From Echinococcus granulosus (lineage: Eukaryota > Platyhelminthes > Cestoda > Cyclophyllidea > Taeniidae): a stretch of 51,286 nt of DNA. The notes beneath the pieces were generated by a model, which saw nothing but the letters and a program-made list of their open reading frames with translations, was not told the origin of the DNA and did not search any database. The DNA is taken from assembly GCF_000524195.1 (NCBI RefSeq), contig NW_020170518.1, positions 150,712 through 201,997 on the forward strand. Reading direction: 5' to 3'. A program made the translations under genes and the position numbers. Positions within the stretch are counted from its first letter, which is position 1. The number at the start of each line of letters is the position of its first letter. Shown in pieces: positions 32,001 to 47,000 of the stretch.

Positions 32001-35000
32001 TCATTAGTGTTTACAGGCTAGCACCGTACAGGTAGTTTACAACTCTGGCGACCTACCTTCATCCTCCTCTGATCCTCCAACTTGGAAATCTCGTCTTTGT
32101 GACGACTAATGTCGGCTTGAAGGTTTTGCAAGCGCAGTGTTAATTCACTCACATCCCCACTGATTGTTGGAATGCCATCGGAGGTCTGAAAAAAGAAGAC
32201 ACATCTTGCTACCGAGGAAGCTTTGTGGAGGTAGCGAAATCAAGAAGCTTGAATTACTGGGTGCATAGAGGCGGTTCGTCGAGAGGACTGAAGCTCCGAG
32301 GCCATGCGGTCCCGTTCCTGACGAACAGAATACAACTCCTCCTAAAATTAACACGATACAGAAAGGTTTATTTGGCTTTGGGATACTAAGGGGAAGAACT
32401 GTCTGCCCAAGGACATCTCACCTTGGCAATGCTGAGCTCATCCAGCTTGAGCCGCAGCTCACGACGAGTTGCCTCCAGCTGCACATCAGCTAGGTGCGCC
32501 TCTTGAGCCTTCTTGGAACGAAGGAGCTCCAGTTCTGCTGTGCGAATGCCGATTTCTCTCGAGAGGGTCTCCATGCGAGCCCGAGCTTCTGCAACCTGTG
32601 AGGAGAGAGTGGAAAGCTGAACGGCCCTTTCAAGGGACGATGATGCCCATGAAGCAAGAGGACCTAACCTTCGGTTGCAATTGATCCAACTCGTAGCGCG
32701 GTGAGATAGAGTGACTACTGTCTGACCGTGGATTTCCATCACCCACGGAGGAAGCTTCTGTGGTGAAACCGGTGAACCTGCATAGAGAAAATGGAAGTAT
32801 TTTCGAAGAAACGAATTTGAGCCGAGATCGCCTCGACCTCATCAGCCCACTTATTAGGAAGGCTACTTGTCAATCGCTCTCCAAAAAGATTTTTACGGAG
32901 TTCCGTGACTATAATCATCATCTAGATATGTAGGTAGGTAGACTTCGAACGACAAGAAGGAGGGGAACTAGCTGATATGGCAGGATGGAGATTGCTTACG
33001 CTTGAGAAGTTCTCTTCTGCGGATGCGAGCTTTTTTCCTCAACACGTCGAGAAATCGCCGCCAATTCTTCTTTCCGATGCTCCTTTTGTTGCTCCACGGC
33101 AGCAATCTGTGGTGGGGCAGGATATCACGGAGGATTAAAGTGGTCAGGATGACCTATTCGCTTCATCATATACATGCGGGGGAATAAACTCTTCCACCAC
33201 TTACCTCCACTCTCAGAGCACCGAGGTGACTGGTCAGTTCTGCGATCTTTTCCTCAAGGTGTTGCGATTCTGCCCTTTGAGCTTCAACTTGGTCAGCTTG
33301 TCTACCAACACGGAAGGAGGGTGAAAGTCAGCTGAGCCGATCAAGGCGCCACGGAACCGGGACAAAAAAACCTCAACTTACGAGGAGCGCTCCGCAATCA
33401 TCGACTTCACCTTGTCATTGGCGCGCAGCAGCTCCTCTTTGCTCGCAAGCAGCTCACTGGTCACTCGAGTTAGCTCGCCTTCGCGCTCCTGTGGAGATGG
33501 GAAAATATCCCATAATCGAGAGGCCATTAAGCCTAACACTGCATCGAAATAAATTACTATCTTAACAATAGAAAAAAAGGACGCATTAAAGGCATCTTCG
33601 TAAATCTGTAAAACAATTGAATAGGTAGGAACAGAGGTTATAAACAATGGCAGGCGGGTAAACGTTACCTTCAAGAGTTTTTGAAGTTCCAGTGAAGAAG
33701 TCCTCACTTCCTTCAGCTTCGCCTGCATAGTAAAGCAGCATACACAGAAACGTGGCACACTTAAGCCCTAATTAAGTAGTATGTGGGTGGTGGACAAGGC
33801 TCCAGTTACAGGAGGCAAAAGCGTAAGCCCGCCCTTGCTTCTTGCGTACTCCTCTCACCTTGCACCAACGGCACCCTCAAAACTGCGCTAATAATGGCGG
33901 CAGCAGTATCGCTTCCCGGTAGTCATGGTAGCCAAAATACATGTACACAACACCAATGAAAAGTAGAATGCCTGCAAATTGCCTACATATACGTCGTTTC
34001 AAATATTTGGAAGTGCTAGCGCTAGGCGTTACCGCCATTAGGCTGCAAGTGAGCTTGGAAATTCGGCCAAGGGGTTTGCCGTAAGATGCCGAGGGAATGA
34101 ATAGCATTATCCGAGCCTGGCTACGTCTGCAAATCGTAAGGGAAATACACTGAGCTAAGTGAAGTCCTTCAGTCTCCCACGACCCGGTGCACACGGAGCG
34201 CTGTTTATGTCACCAAGGCTGCTGGCCTCCCAACCCATTCTACAAGCTGATAGCAAGGCTACATTCACGCTCATGCACCCTGTGACGACTCCAAGGTGTC
34301 CGAGCACCGAGCTATAACGATAGAGATGGAAAGCGTTTACTGTAGGTGGATGAAGAAGACTATCAAAATCGTGTCAAATTTTGGCAACAACCTCCAGATG
34401 TGAAGACTCCATGCCTACCCATCTGGAAGGCGCGTCAACTTACCCTCTTCTGTTGAAGTTGTTGACGTAGCTCGTCAGCGACTCCTTGAAGGTGTTGGAG
34501 ATAGTCTTCCAAGTTGTGATGCTCAGTGACGTTGCAAAGCAACTTTCCTGACGGCACCACACGAACCATCTCGGTTACCTCACCCGCCGAGTTATCACAG
34601 ACTGGAGGAGAGGAAAATGCGGAACATCAATTTTTCTAGTGGACCGTTTCAATGCCACGGCCAAAGCAGAAGCATAACAAGTGGGAATACCGTCGACGTT
34701 AATTTCACCCGACCATGTGGCCGCCTCTGGTTCTTCTGTATCATCATGATTAAGAACATTTCCTGTCCCCACACTTCCCATTTCGCATTTTTAAATTATC
34801 AGCAGCTTAGTTCTAGGCACTGGCAAACCCCATATGCTTCCGGTCTCAAAAATTGCCTAAATATTCCCTCGCCGCTTTGCCTGAGAGCAAAGCAGGCATG
34901 CTACCGCTAAATGCGACCACAATTTTATGGTTATAACAGGAAATTGCATAACATAATGCTGAAATACCTACTTCTTTCCGTTATAAAGGCTGCAAAAACA

Positions 35001-38000
35001 AAAGTTGGGCAACAGCCTACCTGGCGTGGTTTGGGTCAACCGATTGACAATTCCAGTCAGCTTCGAAAGTTCACGCTCCTGAGCTTTAAGGGTGCCTCGA
35101 ACTTCCTCCAGGTCTCCGTTTTGACCGCTTTGATCTGTGCAAGGGGGGAAGAGAGAGATGGTACGTTAAAGACACTTAACTGACAGACGGAGCCCGTTCC
35201 ACAATGGAAGGTAAAGAGGGAGCAAACATACCACGTGAGTGGTTGGGACTATCGCGCATCAACTTGTGCTGCAGCTCCAATATACAGTCTCGACATCTCC
35301 GCATCTCGGCCAGACCTTCGGAGAGTTGCTAAAATGATGGAGAAGTGGTGTGGATTAAACGCTCCACCTTATCGTTACGTTGCCTTATTCGGAGATTCAG
35401 TCCTATGAGGGTGCCGTAACGATCTGCTGGGGTGCAGCTGGATCCCAATGACCCGCTTTCCAATTGGTGCAGGGGTAAATCAATTGTTTCCTTACTTAAG
35501 ATGGTCAACGCCATGAATTACTGTTTTTCATACGTCAATCCGTACTTGGATTAACAACGATACGTAACCCTCCATGATCAAGATTGGGGGAAGAGTGCCT
35601 TTTTGAATGCGAAAATACATCACGTGATGGTGAATGTTGCGTTCCACTTCTGTTTACTGCAATAAAAAAAGTTGACGATAAGCTTCCGCCGATTTCGATT
35701 CACATTAAACTGAGCTTGTCAAGCAGACAAACTTAATTCACATCCGTCAAGCACACACAATAGCCGTCTTTTGATACGAGAGTCAAAAATGAAGGAAAAA
35801 CGTTCGGAAGCACAATGAAGAATACTGACAGGCCATCAAATCTCGCTAACCAGAAGCGCAACAGGCGCGCCCCACTGAGATCTGTGAGATAAAATCGTTA
35901 TGGATGAAGTCGTAGCATGGTCGTCATCTCCGCCTTAAGTTTGACCTCAAGGCATTCGACTACCACCGTAATGGCTGACGAAGAGGAGAAGGATAATCAA
36001 AACACGGCAAACGGTACCATTCAAAGTCAAAGCATTTGCGCTTGACTATCAAGGCGTCAGGACTTTATGGGTTTGTAATGCAACAAACACTAAAATGATA
36101 AGTTATTCTCCCGTAAAAACCCATGCATAACGCCACGCGAAAAGATTCTGAATACATCCTCTAGTTATCGCGTTTTCCACTGGCGTCACCTATATGTGAC
36201 ATGTATCCATTGTCAGTCCATTACAACTATGCCCACACTAAATTGTACCACGTAACGATTGCTCGAGTCTACAATAAATGCAAGAAGTCTTTGTTTTGAA
36301 GAGGACTAAATTTACCCAGTTTTTGGTCTGTGTACTAATTGATCAGTTCGGCAGGCAAGTCCTGCTGTAATATCTGAACAATGAAGTTGAGTTGTAACGA
36401 TCACATTTCCCTCTGTTAAAAAACACTACAAACGGCACAAAAATTAAACTGGTTAAATCCAAACTATATGCTACACTCGAGCGTGCCATTTAGACTAAAC
36501 TCACAATCTGCCACCTCCTCTCCTCCGGACTATCTCGACGACCACGACTCCTCCTTAGTTCACTCTCCAGCACATTGATGTGTCGAATCGCCTCTTCTAA
36601 CTATTCGCAAAAGAAAAAATTCTTTAGCGATAGCTTAAAAAGTGACATCACTGATAAGCGACTGGAATCTCAGCCTTACTCTCGAAGTATTTGCGTTCTC
36701 CGCATACTGCAGGCGATCGTGAAGGTCGTACAACTCACTTTGGAGTTTGTACAGTAATTGAACATCCAATGGTGTGTTGTCAGGCAACATTTCCATCGAC
36801 TTTCCACGGTGTTTGAGATATCCTGTGGAGGCTCTATGAAGACTTCTCCGAATATCAACTGCCGATGCAGCTCCACGAATGCAAGCGTGGAACCTCTTGG
36901 TCGGAGTTTTGTTCTCACGATGTTGTGCTAATAGGGGAAGAAGTCGATGACAACTTCACCATTGAATAAGGAAATTATTTAAAAATATTTGATATGATTT
37001 CTCACTCTGTTCATACTCAGACGTGATCGAGCCCTCTGTGTGGTCACTTGGGTTCCAGGAGCAGGCTAGGTGGCTAAATTGTTCCTGTCGGAAGGATGGA
37101 GGTTTATTAGTTCGACGTTTTGCTGAAATGACGGGTCGTGATTGGCCATTGTGGGGCTCAGAAAAGGTCGATGCGAAATCAACATCATCGGAGGTCTTCT
37201 GTCTCGCGGCATCGTCAGAACCAGTCTGGGCAGAATAAAGTTATTTCCCATTAAAAACCACCTTTTTATTAGTCTGATAAAAATGAATTTGCTTCAACAA
37301 CGCCAGAAAGTCCTAAACAGTTTGACTTGTGGCTGTTAAGTTGGGCGGCTAGTAGTAGGTGAGTCAGTGATGTTAACTCTACTTTCGACATAGAAAAGGG
37401 CGTGACTATTGTGGGAAAGGCGGTAGGGCTAATCTAAATATTCACGTGGAATAGCTCATGAATCCAGGCGTGCTATTTCTATTTCACCTCCTACTACAAA
37501 TCCCAAGACCTCAAGATAGTCAATCTCCGACCTGACTTCACATTGGAGTGTCCAGGGCTGGACAGATGTCTTCCAAATTTGCGCAATATCTCTTGCGAAG
37601 CGTGATTCACCCACGCAGTGGGTCTGTTACTTTTTTACAGGAACGCCCTCTTCTCTGTCGTCATAGCAACAAAAATATCACAAGCGGGAGGTAACATCGA
37701 GCAAGCACACATCCAGATACACACATTAGCTGCTGAATCACGTCTGGGCCATATGCGAGACTCTAAACCAAATAAATTGACGTCTGATTAAAATATAGAA
37801 TTCTTTCCTGTTCTTCCAAACTTCATGGAAGCAGAAATAATGCTTCACTAGTGATGAAGCATCACAAAAAGGATGTGACAAGTTTTTTGTTTTAAAAAAT
37901 CAACCCATGGGTATAATGCCTACCCGACCCGTCTAGAAGCCGCTGATAACACTTTAGCTCCCAAAATTCCTTTAACCACTTAGATAACGTGCTACATGGA

Positions 38001-41000
38001 CAACAGATTATGAAGCTCATAAATCCTGAGGTTAAGAAATCGAACCCAAACTTGGAATCTACCGGCGGGAGTGAAATCGGTTCAAATATAAATGCACGGA
38101 TTGGGGTAAATTCAGCTTAAACCTCAAGCATGGTACAAATCATTTCATGTCTTCTAATTCGGAAAAATAAATATTAAATAAATGACCTAAATGAAGCGTC
38201 ACCAGGCTTTCATTATAATTGAGTAAAAGGAGCCAAAATTTTGTAGTTTAAAACTTACAGACTCGTACCGAGAAATGTTCGGTCGTTTTTTTATAAAAAA
38301 CACAAAAATTTCCACCTTTCTACAATCGCAGTTAATCATCCTAATGTGATACCACTTTAAAAGGAAAAAACGTCATTGTCCTTTTAAATCTATCGAGCCT
38401 CGCACTTGCGTTTAACATTGGAAGAAGGTTTATACCGACCCATTTTGAATTGCACAAAGTACAAAAAATTAATTTTTTCAAATTACTCGACAGTACTCAC
38501 CATGTCAAAGTGCGTGAGCGAATCAAATGAAGGTGACAGTAGTCCATTTGGGCGTCGAGTGAACTAACTAGCCCCGTGGAATCTGGTGGCACTACTTATT
38601 GCATGGAGCAGGACAGACAGGCAGACGAGCAAGTGCGTGTGCGTGCACACCGTGAACGCACTCGCCTGTCTGTCCCACTAAAGCATTCGCGTACGCACGC
38701 AAGCATAAACCCACCCCGATTATCGACCAGGCTAATTGGGATAAATTAGAATATTTAGGCCAGTTGGAGTACAGGGGAAGCGAATTCGTATTATTATTGG
38801 ACAATGCGATAATAGTAACACTTCTGGCAGGAGTCGTGCCTTTCACGCGAGAAGTGGGACCAAGTCTCGCCGGCCGACACACCAGTGGACCGAAAATCCC
38901 ATACCACTTTACAGTTAGTGCCCCCGTTCCATAACCATTTTGCACAATATTAGAAAAAAAAAAATAGGCCCACCTCTGACGAAGGTCTAGTTCTTTCAGT
39001 CGACAGTCCCAAGACCGCGGCTTGAAGACGAGCCAGTTCCTTTTTCATCACCTTAAGATCATCTCCATTCGCCTAGGTAACAAAACACCACTCAACCGGG
39101 CCTTAAAATGAAGGGAGCTACCGGTTTTTATTTTTAATCTAAGGGTAAAAACTACCAACCTGCATTTTGACGTTAATACTTTCATTGGAATGTTGAGTGG
39201 GGGGCTTGCCCAATCGCTGTCTCGTCCTCTCCTGCCATTGGCGATGAATCATCTCCACGGCTGGGGAGTCCGTTTGACAACGGGAAGGGTTTCGAAGATG
39301 GTTCTGGCTGTTGATGGAGGCCTGGGTCGAGCTGTCCCTGCGTTGGGACGGGGTGTGCTCGACATGGGGTGCTGGGAGAGGGGGAATGAAACCAACTACT
39401 TAACGTATTTAAGTAAAGGGGACAAGCAAGTAGGTGCGGAACGCACAATCGGGAAGGGACTCGATACGACCGTCATCCAGACTACCTTCTTGGATGTCGT
39501 TGGAGCAGTGGTTGCCCGCCTCGATGCCGGAATCACACTGAATTCGCACAATAGAACGAGGATTGCATTTCTGCGGATGAAAAAATGTCCAGAATTGACA
39601 CTGCTGTAGTGCGATGATTCCAGCCAGATGACAGTATGACACTGGAATAAATGCTACCTCTACTCAGTTCTGAAAGCCAGGCTTACTTAGTTCGCAGTCT
39701 CAGTAAACGCACCATAGCTTTACTACTCAGTAACTCAACAATGAAAATAAATCTCATCAAATGGAATTGGCTGTTTAACATCGTACAGGCGCAGTGATTC
39801 AATCAGGTGTTCTTTAGCTTTCAGTCCTTCGACAAAGATTTGTCTTAGAACATTTTACACCGAATTACCTCAATCATGCATAAAGAATTCCAGTCCTGTG
39901 TGTACTTAATAGAAAAAAGAAATGCACGAACCTGATTGCTGAGCGATGAGCGCGACCCGTTATGATTGATGGGTGGGTCTCGATACCACGAATCCTCGGT
40001 AAGCTCCTCTGGCTCCGGAGAGGTGCCAAAGAAAGGCATTGTAACGGTCCCACTGGCGGTAATCCTTCCTTTCAACGTGGAAGGCGCATGCGGGGAGACC
40101 ATTTTCAGCGGAGTTGAGGTGAGGGGCATGCCGCGTTCCCGAGGTTCCTCCAATTGCTGCTGCTGCTCCTGATGCTGCGTCGACGCTTCAGCTGAAGAGG
40201 CAAAAGCAGAACAAGGGCAGATGCCAGGACGGCGCAAGCCTTCTTTTCGGACACGTGTACACATCTGATTCGTCAGTTGTGACTCATCACATGCGGAAAT
40301 GGCCGCGCTTTGTTTAAATTAGGCGTTTGTGGCCGACTAACCAGCCACCCTGTCCCGTTCCTATTGGTCTGTGCCGCAGTCACCGATGCCATTGGCCTAA
40401 ATCTCTTTCTTCATGGTAGAACGAGTGCAAAAGGCGTGGTGCTGGTATGTAAAGAATGGAATATGGCTTCCAGAGCTGAGAACTCGGAAGAGAAATCGTA
40501 TGAGAAGTCGCCATTTCGTCCCTTCATTTATGCGTACTATGAATAAGTAGCTGATCCGAAGTTGTCTCTTCTACCGTATAGACAGGTGAAAGCTGATTTT
40601 TGGAAACAAAACACTGCCTTTGTATGACTTTGAGGGCGTGGAGCTCTTCTACGATTAAGTCAGTGCGATTGATGAAACGCTGTGGTGCGTAGAGTCGACT
40701 CGGCCGCGGGTAAGGACGTGTGTTGCGATTAGACTTGATATAAGTTTTCTGTGCGGCGGCATTAGTTTTTACTTCAGATCGGATTAGAGCATCCCAATTC
40801 GACCTGAATGCGAGATGGTTGGAATTCACAATTTCTGGCCAGCTCAGGCGCAGAAGACATCAGAAGCGGGCAATTTACAACCCTCACAACCGCAAAAACC
40901 GCATCGCAACAAAAAGACGATAATTTTGGTGTGCTTGAACCCTTCTCTAGCACCTTTAACAACTTATGTAGATGAAAATGCCCAGTTTAGTTGAGTGGGG

Positions 41001-44000
41001 TGAACAGGGTGGCTAGTCGCGGTGCTTTGAAGAGGGCTTCCGGGTTCTCAGGCCTACCGCCTCAGTCCCATAGGAATAGCAAAACAATGAAACAAACAGA
41101 ATATGCTTATGAGGTCCTGGGGTGAATGCGTGATGACACCGACATGAGGTCAAGTCACATCCATTCGTAATCCACACAATCCCATTTTTGTTCCAATCAG
41201 TTAGGAACTTTGGCTTAACTCTTCTGAAGACTGTTCTTACTACTTTTCTTCAAACAAAAGGCAACAATACTAATTTGCATTCCCCCATCTGATAAAGATA
41301 AGTGAGTCCACGGGGGGAAAGCTACCTTTGATTGCCAAATTTAAGGACGCTGAAATACTGAGAGTAGCACATTTCAGTCCAACTAGCCATAGCGTTTTGA
41401 ATTGGCAGCCTATTAATTACTTTGTCGCTTTAAAATGCTAAGGCTTACTCGATAAGGGCAGATTCAGAGGTGAATAAAACTGAACCATTTAAGGCGAGGA
41501 CCTCTAGGGTCCGGGAAGCGCGTTACACATTACTGGTGCCTTTCAGTCGAAGGCGGTTCCAGGTGTGGATCGCATGGGCAAACCCTCATGCAAAAAGACA
41601 TAATAAAGCAGTTAAGCGGATCAATGCATTTGCAATCCCGAAGGAATATAGAAACACCCCAAAAAGCGACAATGCTGTTAGTGGGACCATAAATTGAATT
41701 CTTTAAAATTATGAACAGCAGAAGAGCAGATGAATAAAGGGCCAAAAAAGGATTTCAAGTGCTAGAAGACACATGAATAAGATGATCAAACTTACCACAA
41801 CGTTTCATATTAAAGACTTTCGAAAACTGCGAATTCAAATGCACAGAGAGAAGTCGTACAGAATTGCGCAAGCAGATGGACAGCTAACGACGCAATTACC
41901 TGGACCACGAGAGGTCGGCGAGGAACTGGCCAAGCCTTAGTTCATGAAAGTATGCTTCCGGGATTCATTAGTCTTGAATATGTCTTTTTGAAGTTAAAAA
42001 GAGACAGGCAAGATGTGTAGGAGAGATATGGGTCAGATTTTGCCACCTAATGAGTACTCTTGATCCGTCGATGATCCTTTGAGTAACAGATGGGTCAAAC
42101 ACATCAACAAGAGATGTTTCATTTTCAATCCTTAGCAAAGAATGACATTCATGACTCAAAACGACGCACAATTTCCACTAATTATAAGACAAGAACCCTT
42201 TCGTAAGAACTGAACCCTGCTTCCTACTACAAGGACTTATTCTATTAGAAGATTGCCACATTCTTCCACGCTAGTTTCCAAGTCTCCACCTGTATAATGG
42301 CTTTCCGTTTATGGTGTGCCTGTTTATCACTTCAGGAAGGCCTCTGGTCTCTAAAGTCAGCTACGAAGGCCGGCGTGGCCACCGTTGCTCTCAGTGCCAA
42401 AAAAATAAGGGGGCAGCGCAGCAACGACTGATTGAAACTTAGAAGGCATAATATATTAAGGTTAGCTTGAATAAGAGACATCTGTAAAAGGAGTAGAAAT
42501 AAACCTTACTAGTAAAATTCCAAGTGATACATTTCATGCCGAATAATTATAGTGTGCTACTTAAATACCTACAAGTAGCAGTGTACCAACAAGCAAGTTC
42601 GACATGAATAACTTCTACTTTTTGGCAGGAAAAAGCATGCTCTCGATAACTTTAAACATCCGTTTGAGTAATGCAGCACAAACCTAACAGATCTTCACAA
42701 TGAGACTCTTTATTGAACTTAACACCGTGTTACGCCTTCGGGACCATTACTGAGGAGGCGGTGACCACGAAGAAGACAGATCTTGACATGACGAATTCAA
42801 GGATTCTGCAGCTAATCGCAGAAGGATATCGTAACTTTACAAATCACTTAAAATAAGGGACTAGGTACTCAAGACGTAGGAACAACTCCCACCATGGAGA
42901 TCGACGATGAGCATGACAATCAATCCACAAGGATTACATTTCTTTCCCAATCGTTTTACAGCAGTAAAGAGGTTTCAAGTTCCACCTAGCAGCACAGTGT
43001 TCCAAACACAGCACTTCCGTACTGGCATGGGTAAGATGACTCGGGTCACTGCATTGATGGCAGTGGCGAGCGATCCAAACCAAATCTAAATTTCACGGAG
43101 GATGGGTGGCTGAGGGTAAAGAGACTCACCACTTTCAGGTTCTACACAAGTTTCATCCCATTACCGCTGACCTCAAAGAGAGGTGTACTTTGTTTACCCG
43201 AAGGGAACAATGGATATCGTAATCTGATAAGCTCCCTTCTAATGCCGCTTTCGGGTAAACGTTACTGCGAAAGCGAGTAATAAACAAGGAATGCGCTCTC
43301 GGTAGAACATCGTCCAGGCTTTGAGAAAATCGGGAAATGCAATATTCGGAACCACCTCTCTCTAAGAAGAGATTTGCTACGGCGGAGAGGAGGATGGACC
43401 ACGAGGAGGGTCGGGGAGGAGAGGAAGTTCAAAAGAAGGTGGCTATGTAATGGAACGGAGCGTGGGCTGTACTTCTCCCTGGCAGGATGACCTTTCAACT
43501 GTGCCCACAGCCTTCCACCTCCTCCGTGGGTCGAAAATCTTCCCACAAACTGATGCAAGCTATTACGATTTCTGGAGGGGATTCGGGCAGCTGAAAGCAG
43601 CAAGGTATGAAGCATTGCCGTTGCTCCCTGTTTAAGTTACAAAACAACTATTTTTATAGCCCTGCGGAAAAATGTAAAGGCTAGTGTGCGTGCGTGTGCC
43701 AAGAAACAGGAATACCTTCCCCTCCAAAAGAAGCGAAATGTGCGCTTTCATCTCCCTCCCACTCTCTACAGCCTAGACAAACATTCTCCGTGGAAATGAC
43801 TCACGTCCAGTCCGCTTGGTTGTTTGGCCTGACTGACGCACTGTTCAACTGCTCGATGAGTTAGACTGGCACTGTCAACCCTCTGCACGATGAACACTTA
43901 ATTGCATCGTACTTGAAAAGGTGTCGCGAATCAGAATTGCAAAGACAAAACGAAGTCGTTTGTTTATCTTAAAGTTTGCAATTCACCTTCGTGAACAGTC

Positions 44001-47000
44001 CAAACGGGTGTCAAGTACGTTCTGCTTGGCATTGTGGAGGGTGGATGACACACCGATAAGCCTTCTGCCAGAGCACAAGCAAGTCGGCATTGCCACCAAG
44101 ATTCATTACACCTTCCACCGCCAGACAAACGGGTTTCGGACATTGCGTCCGTGCCAAATGTCACATATTAAGCCTTCACAGGTCTTTGCGTCAGCTGTGG
44201 CATTGTGTCCACGAGTTCGAGGTGGTTGCCAAGCCCTGTTTTGGCATGACCGCCCCATCTTACACAGCCTGCGCGACGACCCTGCAGCAAGCCCCTAATT
44301 TGAGCCCTGCCTAGATCACGATGTTTGAAGCTTTGATGCAGGGCCTACCAGCAAGTGCGTCCACAGTACCACGGACTTGTTAAAGACATTGGAATGGAAA
44401 TGAATAGAGACCGTCTGAAAGATGTAAGCAGTGATCATTTCAGAAGTCGCATCGAAGTTGATGTGCCTATGGCTCTGTCTTCAGGGAAGACTCAGGCCAG
44501 CGGAAGGCAAACCCGATCCCAAAGGACACTATCCTCATTCCTACCCCTAAATGCTAAAACTTTAACGTGACGGATGAAGCACATGTGCCGTGAACGGGTA
44601 ATCTGTGACAACCCCAAAACAGAAGGGTTGAAGATGATGCTCACCTTCGGCACCTACGCCAGTGCGATACTGGCCCTGAACTAACCGGAAAAGGTCGCTA
44701 CAGAGCTTTCTACGGAACTTGTTTGAAGGTGTCAGCTAAATGGACACACGGCACTCCCTACTCCACCACCTCTCCACTAGCTGAATGGACCCCAGAGGGA
44801 TAGATAGGACTGGGCAGCATAGAAGCAAGAACAAAGTGGCAAGGAGGAACAGACGCAAAACTTCATCTCCACCAAACCATCTTGAGGCCCTTCCTTTGTT
44901 AAATAACTCTAGTTTAGGGTTAGCGTTTTTGCCACTCGGAATAGATAATATGAGATAGTCAGCACATCGCCCTTCCCTCAATACAATTCCTGAACAGGAC
45001 GGAGCTCTCTAGATCCAGTGGAATTTTCAAGAGGGATCAGCAACGTTACAGTCCGTTATCTCCTCAGGTGCACGCGAATTCGGTGGCCGGCCCAGGTGGT
45101 ACTTTTCTCACAGCACCGACTACATAGCGATGACCGAAGCGGAAGGCTGACCAGGGGAGGCTATACCATACTTGGACTGCTTGTTTAACTCCTCCTTTTA
45201 GATTCTCGGACACCTTATGCCCCGCAGATTGTGCTTTTACTGGGCGGTGTGACTTTCAGGGCATGCTGGTAGCCTCTCAGTCCTTCACTAAGTCGGCAAT
45301 ACATATGCCGCCCAAGTATTGTGCCTCCTGTCGTCTTTAGGGAAGTCTTAAGGTGTTACAGATATGCCATTTAAAACTAGTGCCATTAACTTAGATAAAG
45401 AATTAAAGTCCTAACAACACTCTCGTGAAGCCATTCTATTGGCTGACCAGGTAGGGAACCAACCAGTACCCTTGTTTACTTTTCTGGAAAGGCATTTAAA
45501 AGTACAATCTGTCAGGAGCCATAGCCGCGTTTTTAATTAACAGGTGTCATGATCGGAAGTTCGGGAACAATTGTCCCAGGATTTCACAGTGAGAAAGGGA
45601 AATTCTGATTGGCAAGGTCATTTGTTCTCTAGATGTGTCCATGCCGAAATAGAAAGGCATCGCCATGCCTTCAGGAGGATGGTGAAATAACGCGGAGAAG
45701 AGGATCTTCCACATCGTTCGACGATGAACTACTACTACTACAATGCCTTTTCAACATTCCCTTCACAATGATTGACAGGTGAAATGAGGTCTGTGCATTC
45801 ACTCTGCTTTCAGAGAATCCAGACGCACTACTCCCTCCAGTAGTGGACACGTGACCTTTGATATGCACTGAACTTAACCTCGTTGAAAATGACCCCTCAA
45901 ATGTCCTAATAATCTAGAAGTAGCTGGGCCAATTACCCGAGGTCATAGCGGCGACTTTTTAGTAAGATCGGTTGAGGGCAAAGGACATCAGACTTTACTG
46001 AAGGCTAGAGGGAGAGGGGGGGGGGAAGGGGAAGGACTTCACCAGAGGGAACTGGAGCTGGCGCACCATCACTCCCCACTACATGGATCGAACTGGAAGG
46101 TCGGTCAAAACCTATGATGGCCGTTCTAGACAAAACGGCCCCCGTTCCACCCACAATTATCGGATAAAAAAACTCTCCGTAAAAACTTAACAATTTTAAC
46201 ACGGCTGAAGTTGAAGCAGTAGCTGATGGAGTAGACAGATACATGAGGGATAAACGAGTGCAATGAAGTAGATGGCCCATCTCATTTCAAGTGGCTGACC
46301 TAAGAAGGAGACCTTGCTTGGAGGAAGCAAGGTATCCACCCCCCCCCCCTTGCGCGTGGATAGCTGAGAGAGGAGACTTACAGAAATCCTCGGATGAAGC
46401 AGTAGCCTCAGTCGCCTCCTCCTCGGAGCGATCACTGTGAGGGGAGAGTTGCAGCGGGACGGACTAAAAAGTAGAGTTGACAGTGCTAGCCAATAGTTCA
46501 AGGCGGGATTTCTGCCGAACATGGAGCCTTCTTGATGAAGACCGAATGCATTCAACTACTGGTGTTAATGCGTCAGCTGTGCTACTGTCTACGACTACGA
46601 TGGTGAAGAGAGAAGTACAACGACTGAAAGCAACAAAGTACAACGCGAGGCAAGTAGTCTCGTGGTTCTGATCGCACCACATTTGTCACGAAATTTCTGT
46701 CCTGTGTAATCACAATAAAGTTGCTCCAAGACTGACCAATATTGTCTGACCGGGTTCATTGGAAAAGCCCCTGGAGTCCTGTTCATATTATACTTAAGCA
46801 ACTAGTTCCTTGGCCTCCTTGCGCGCCTGCTTCCGCACTTCCATGCTTTCTAGATTCCTCGGGAGAAACCCCAGTCTGGTGACGTATTCTCAGGACTTGT
46901 ACACTTTGTGAGAACTCGCATCTATGCTGAGGATAATTGAATCTGGAGGTATCTACAGGGGAGCAGCTACTGGAATCGCATCAACTTACATTGAGTAGAA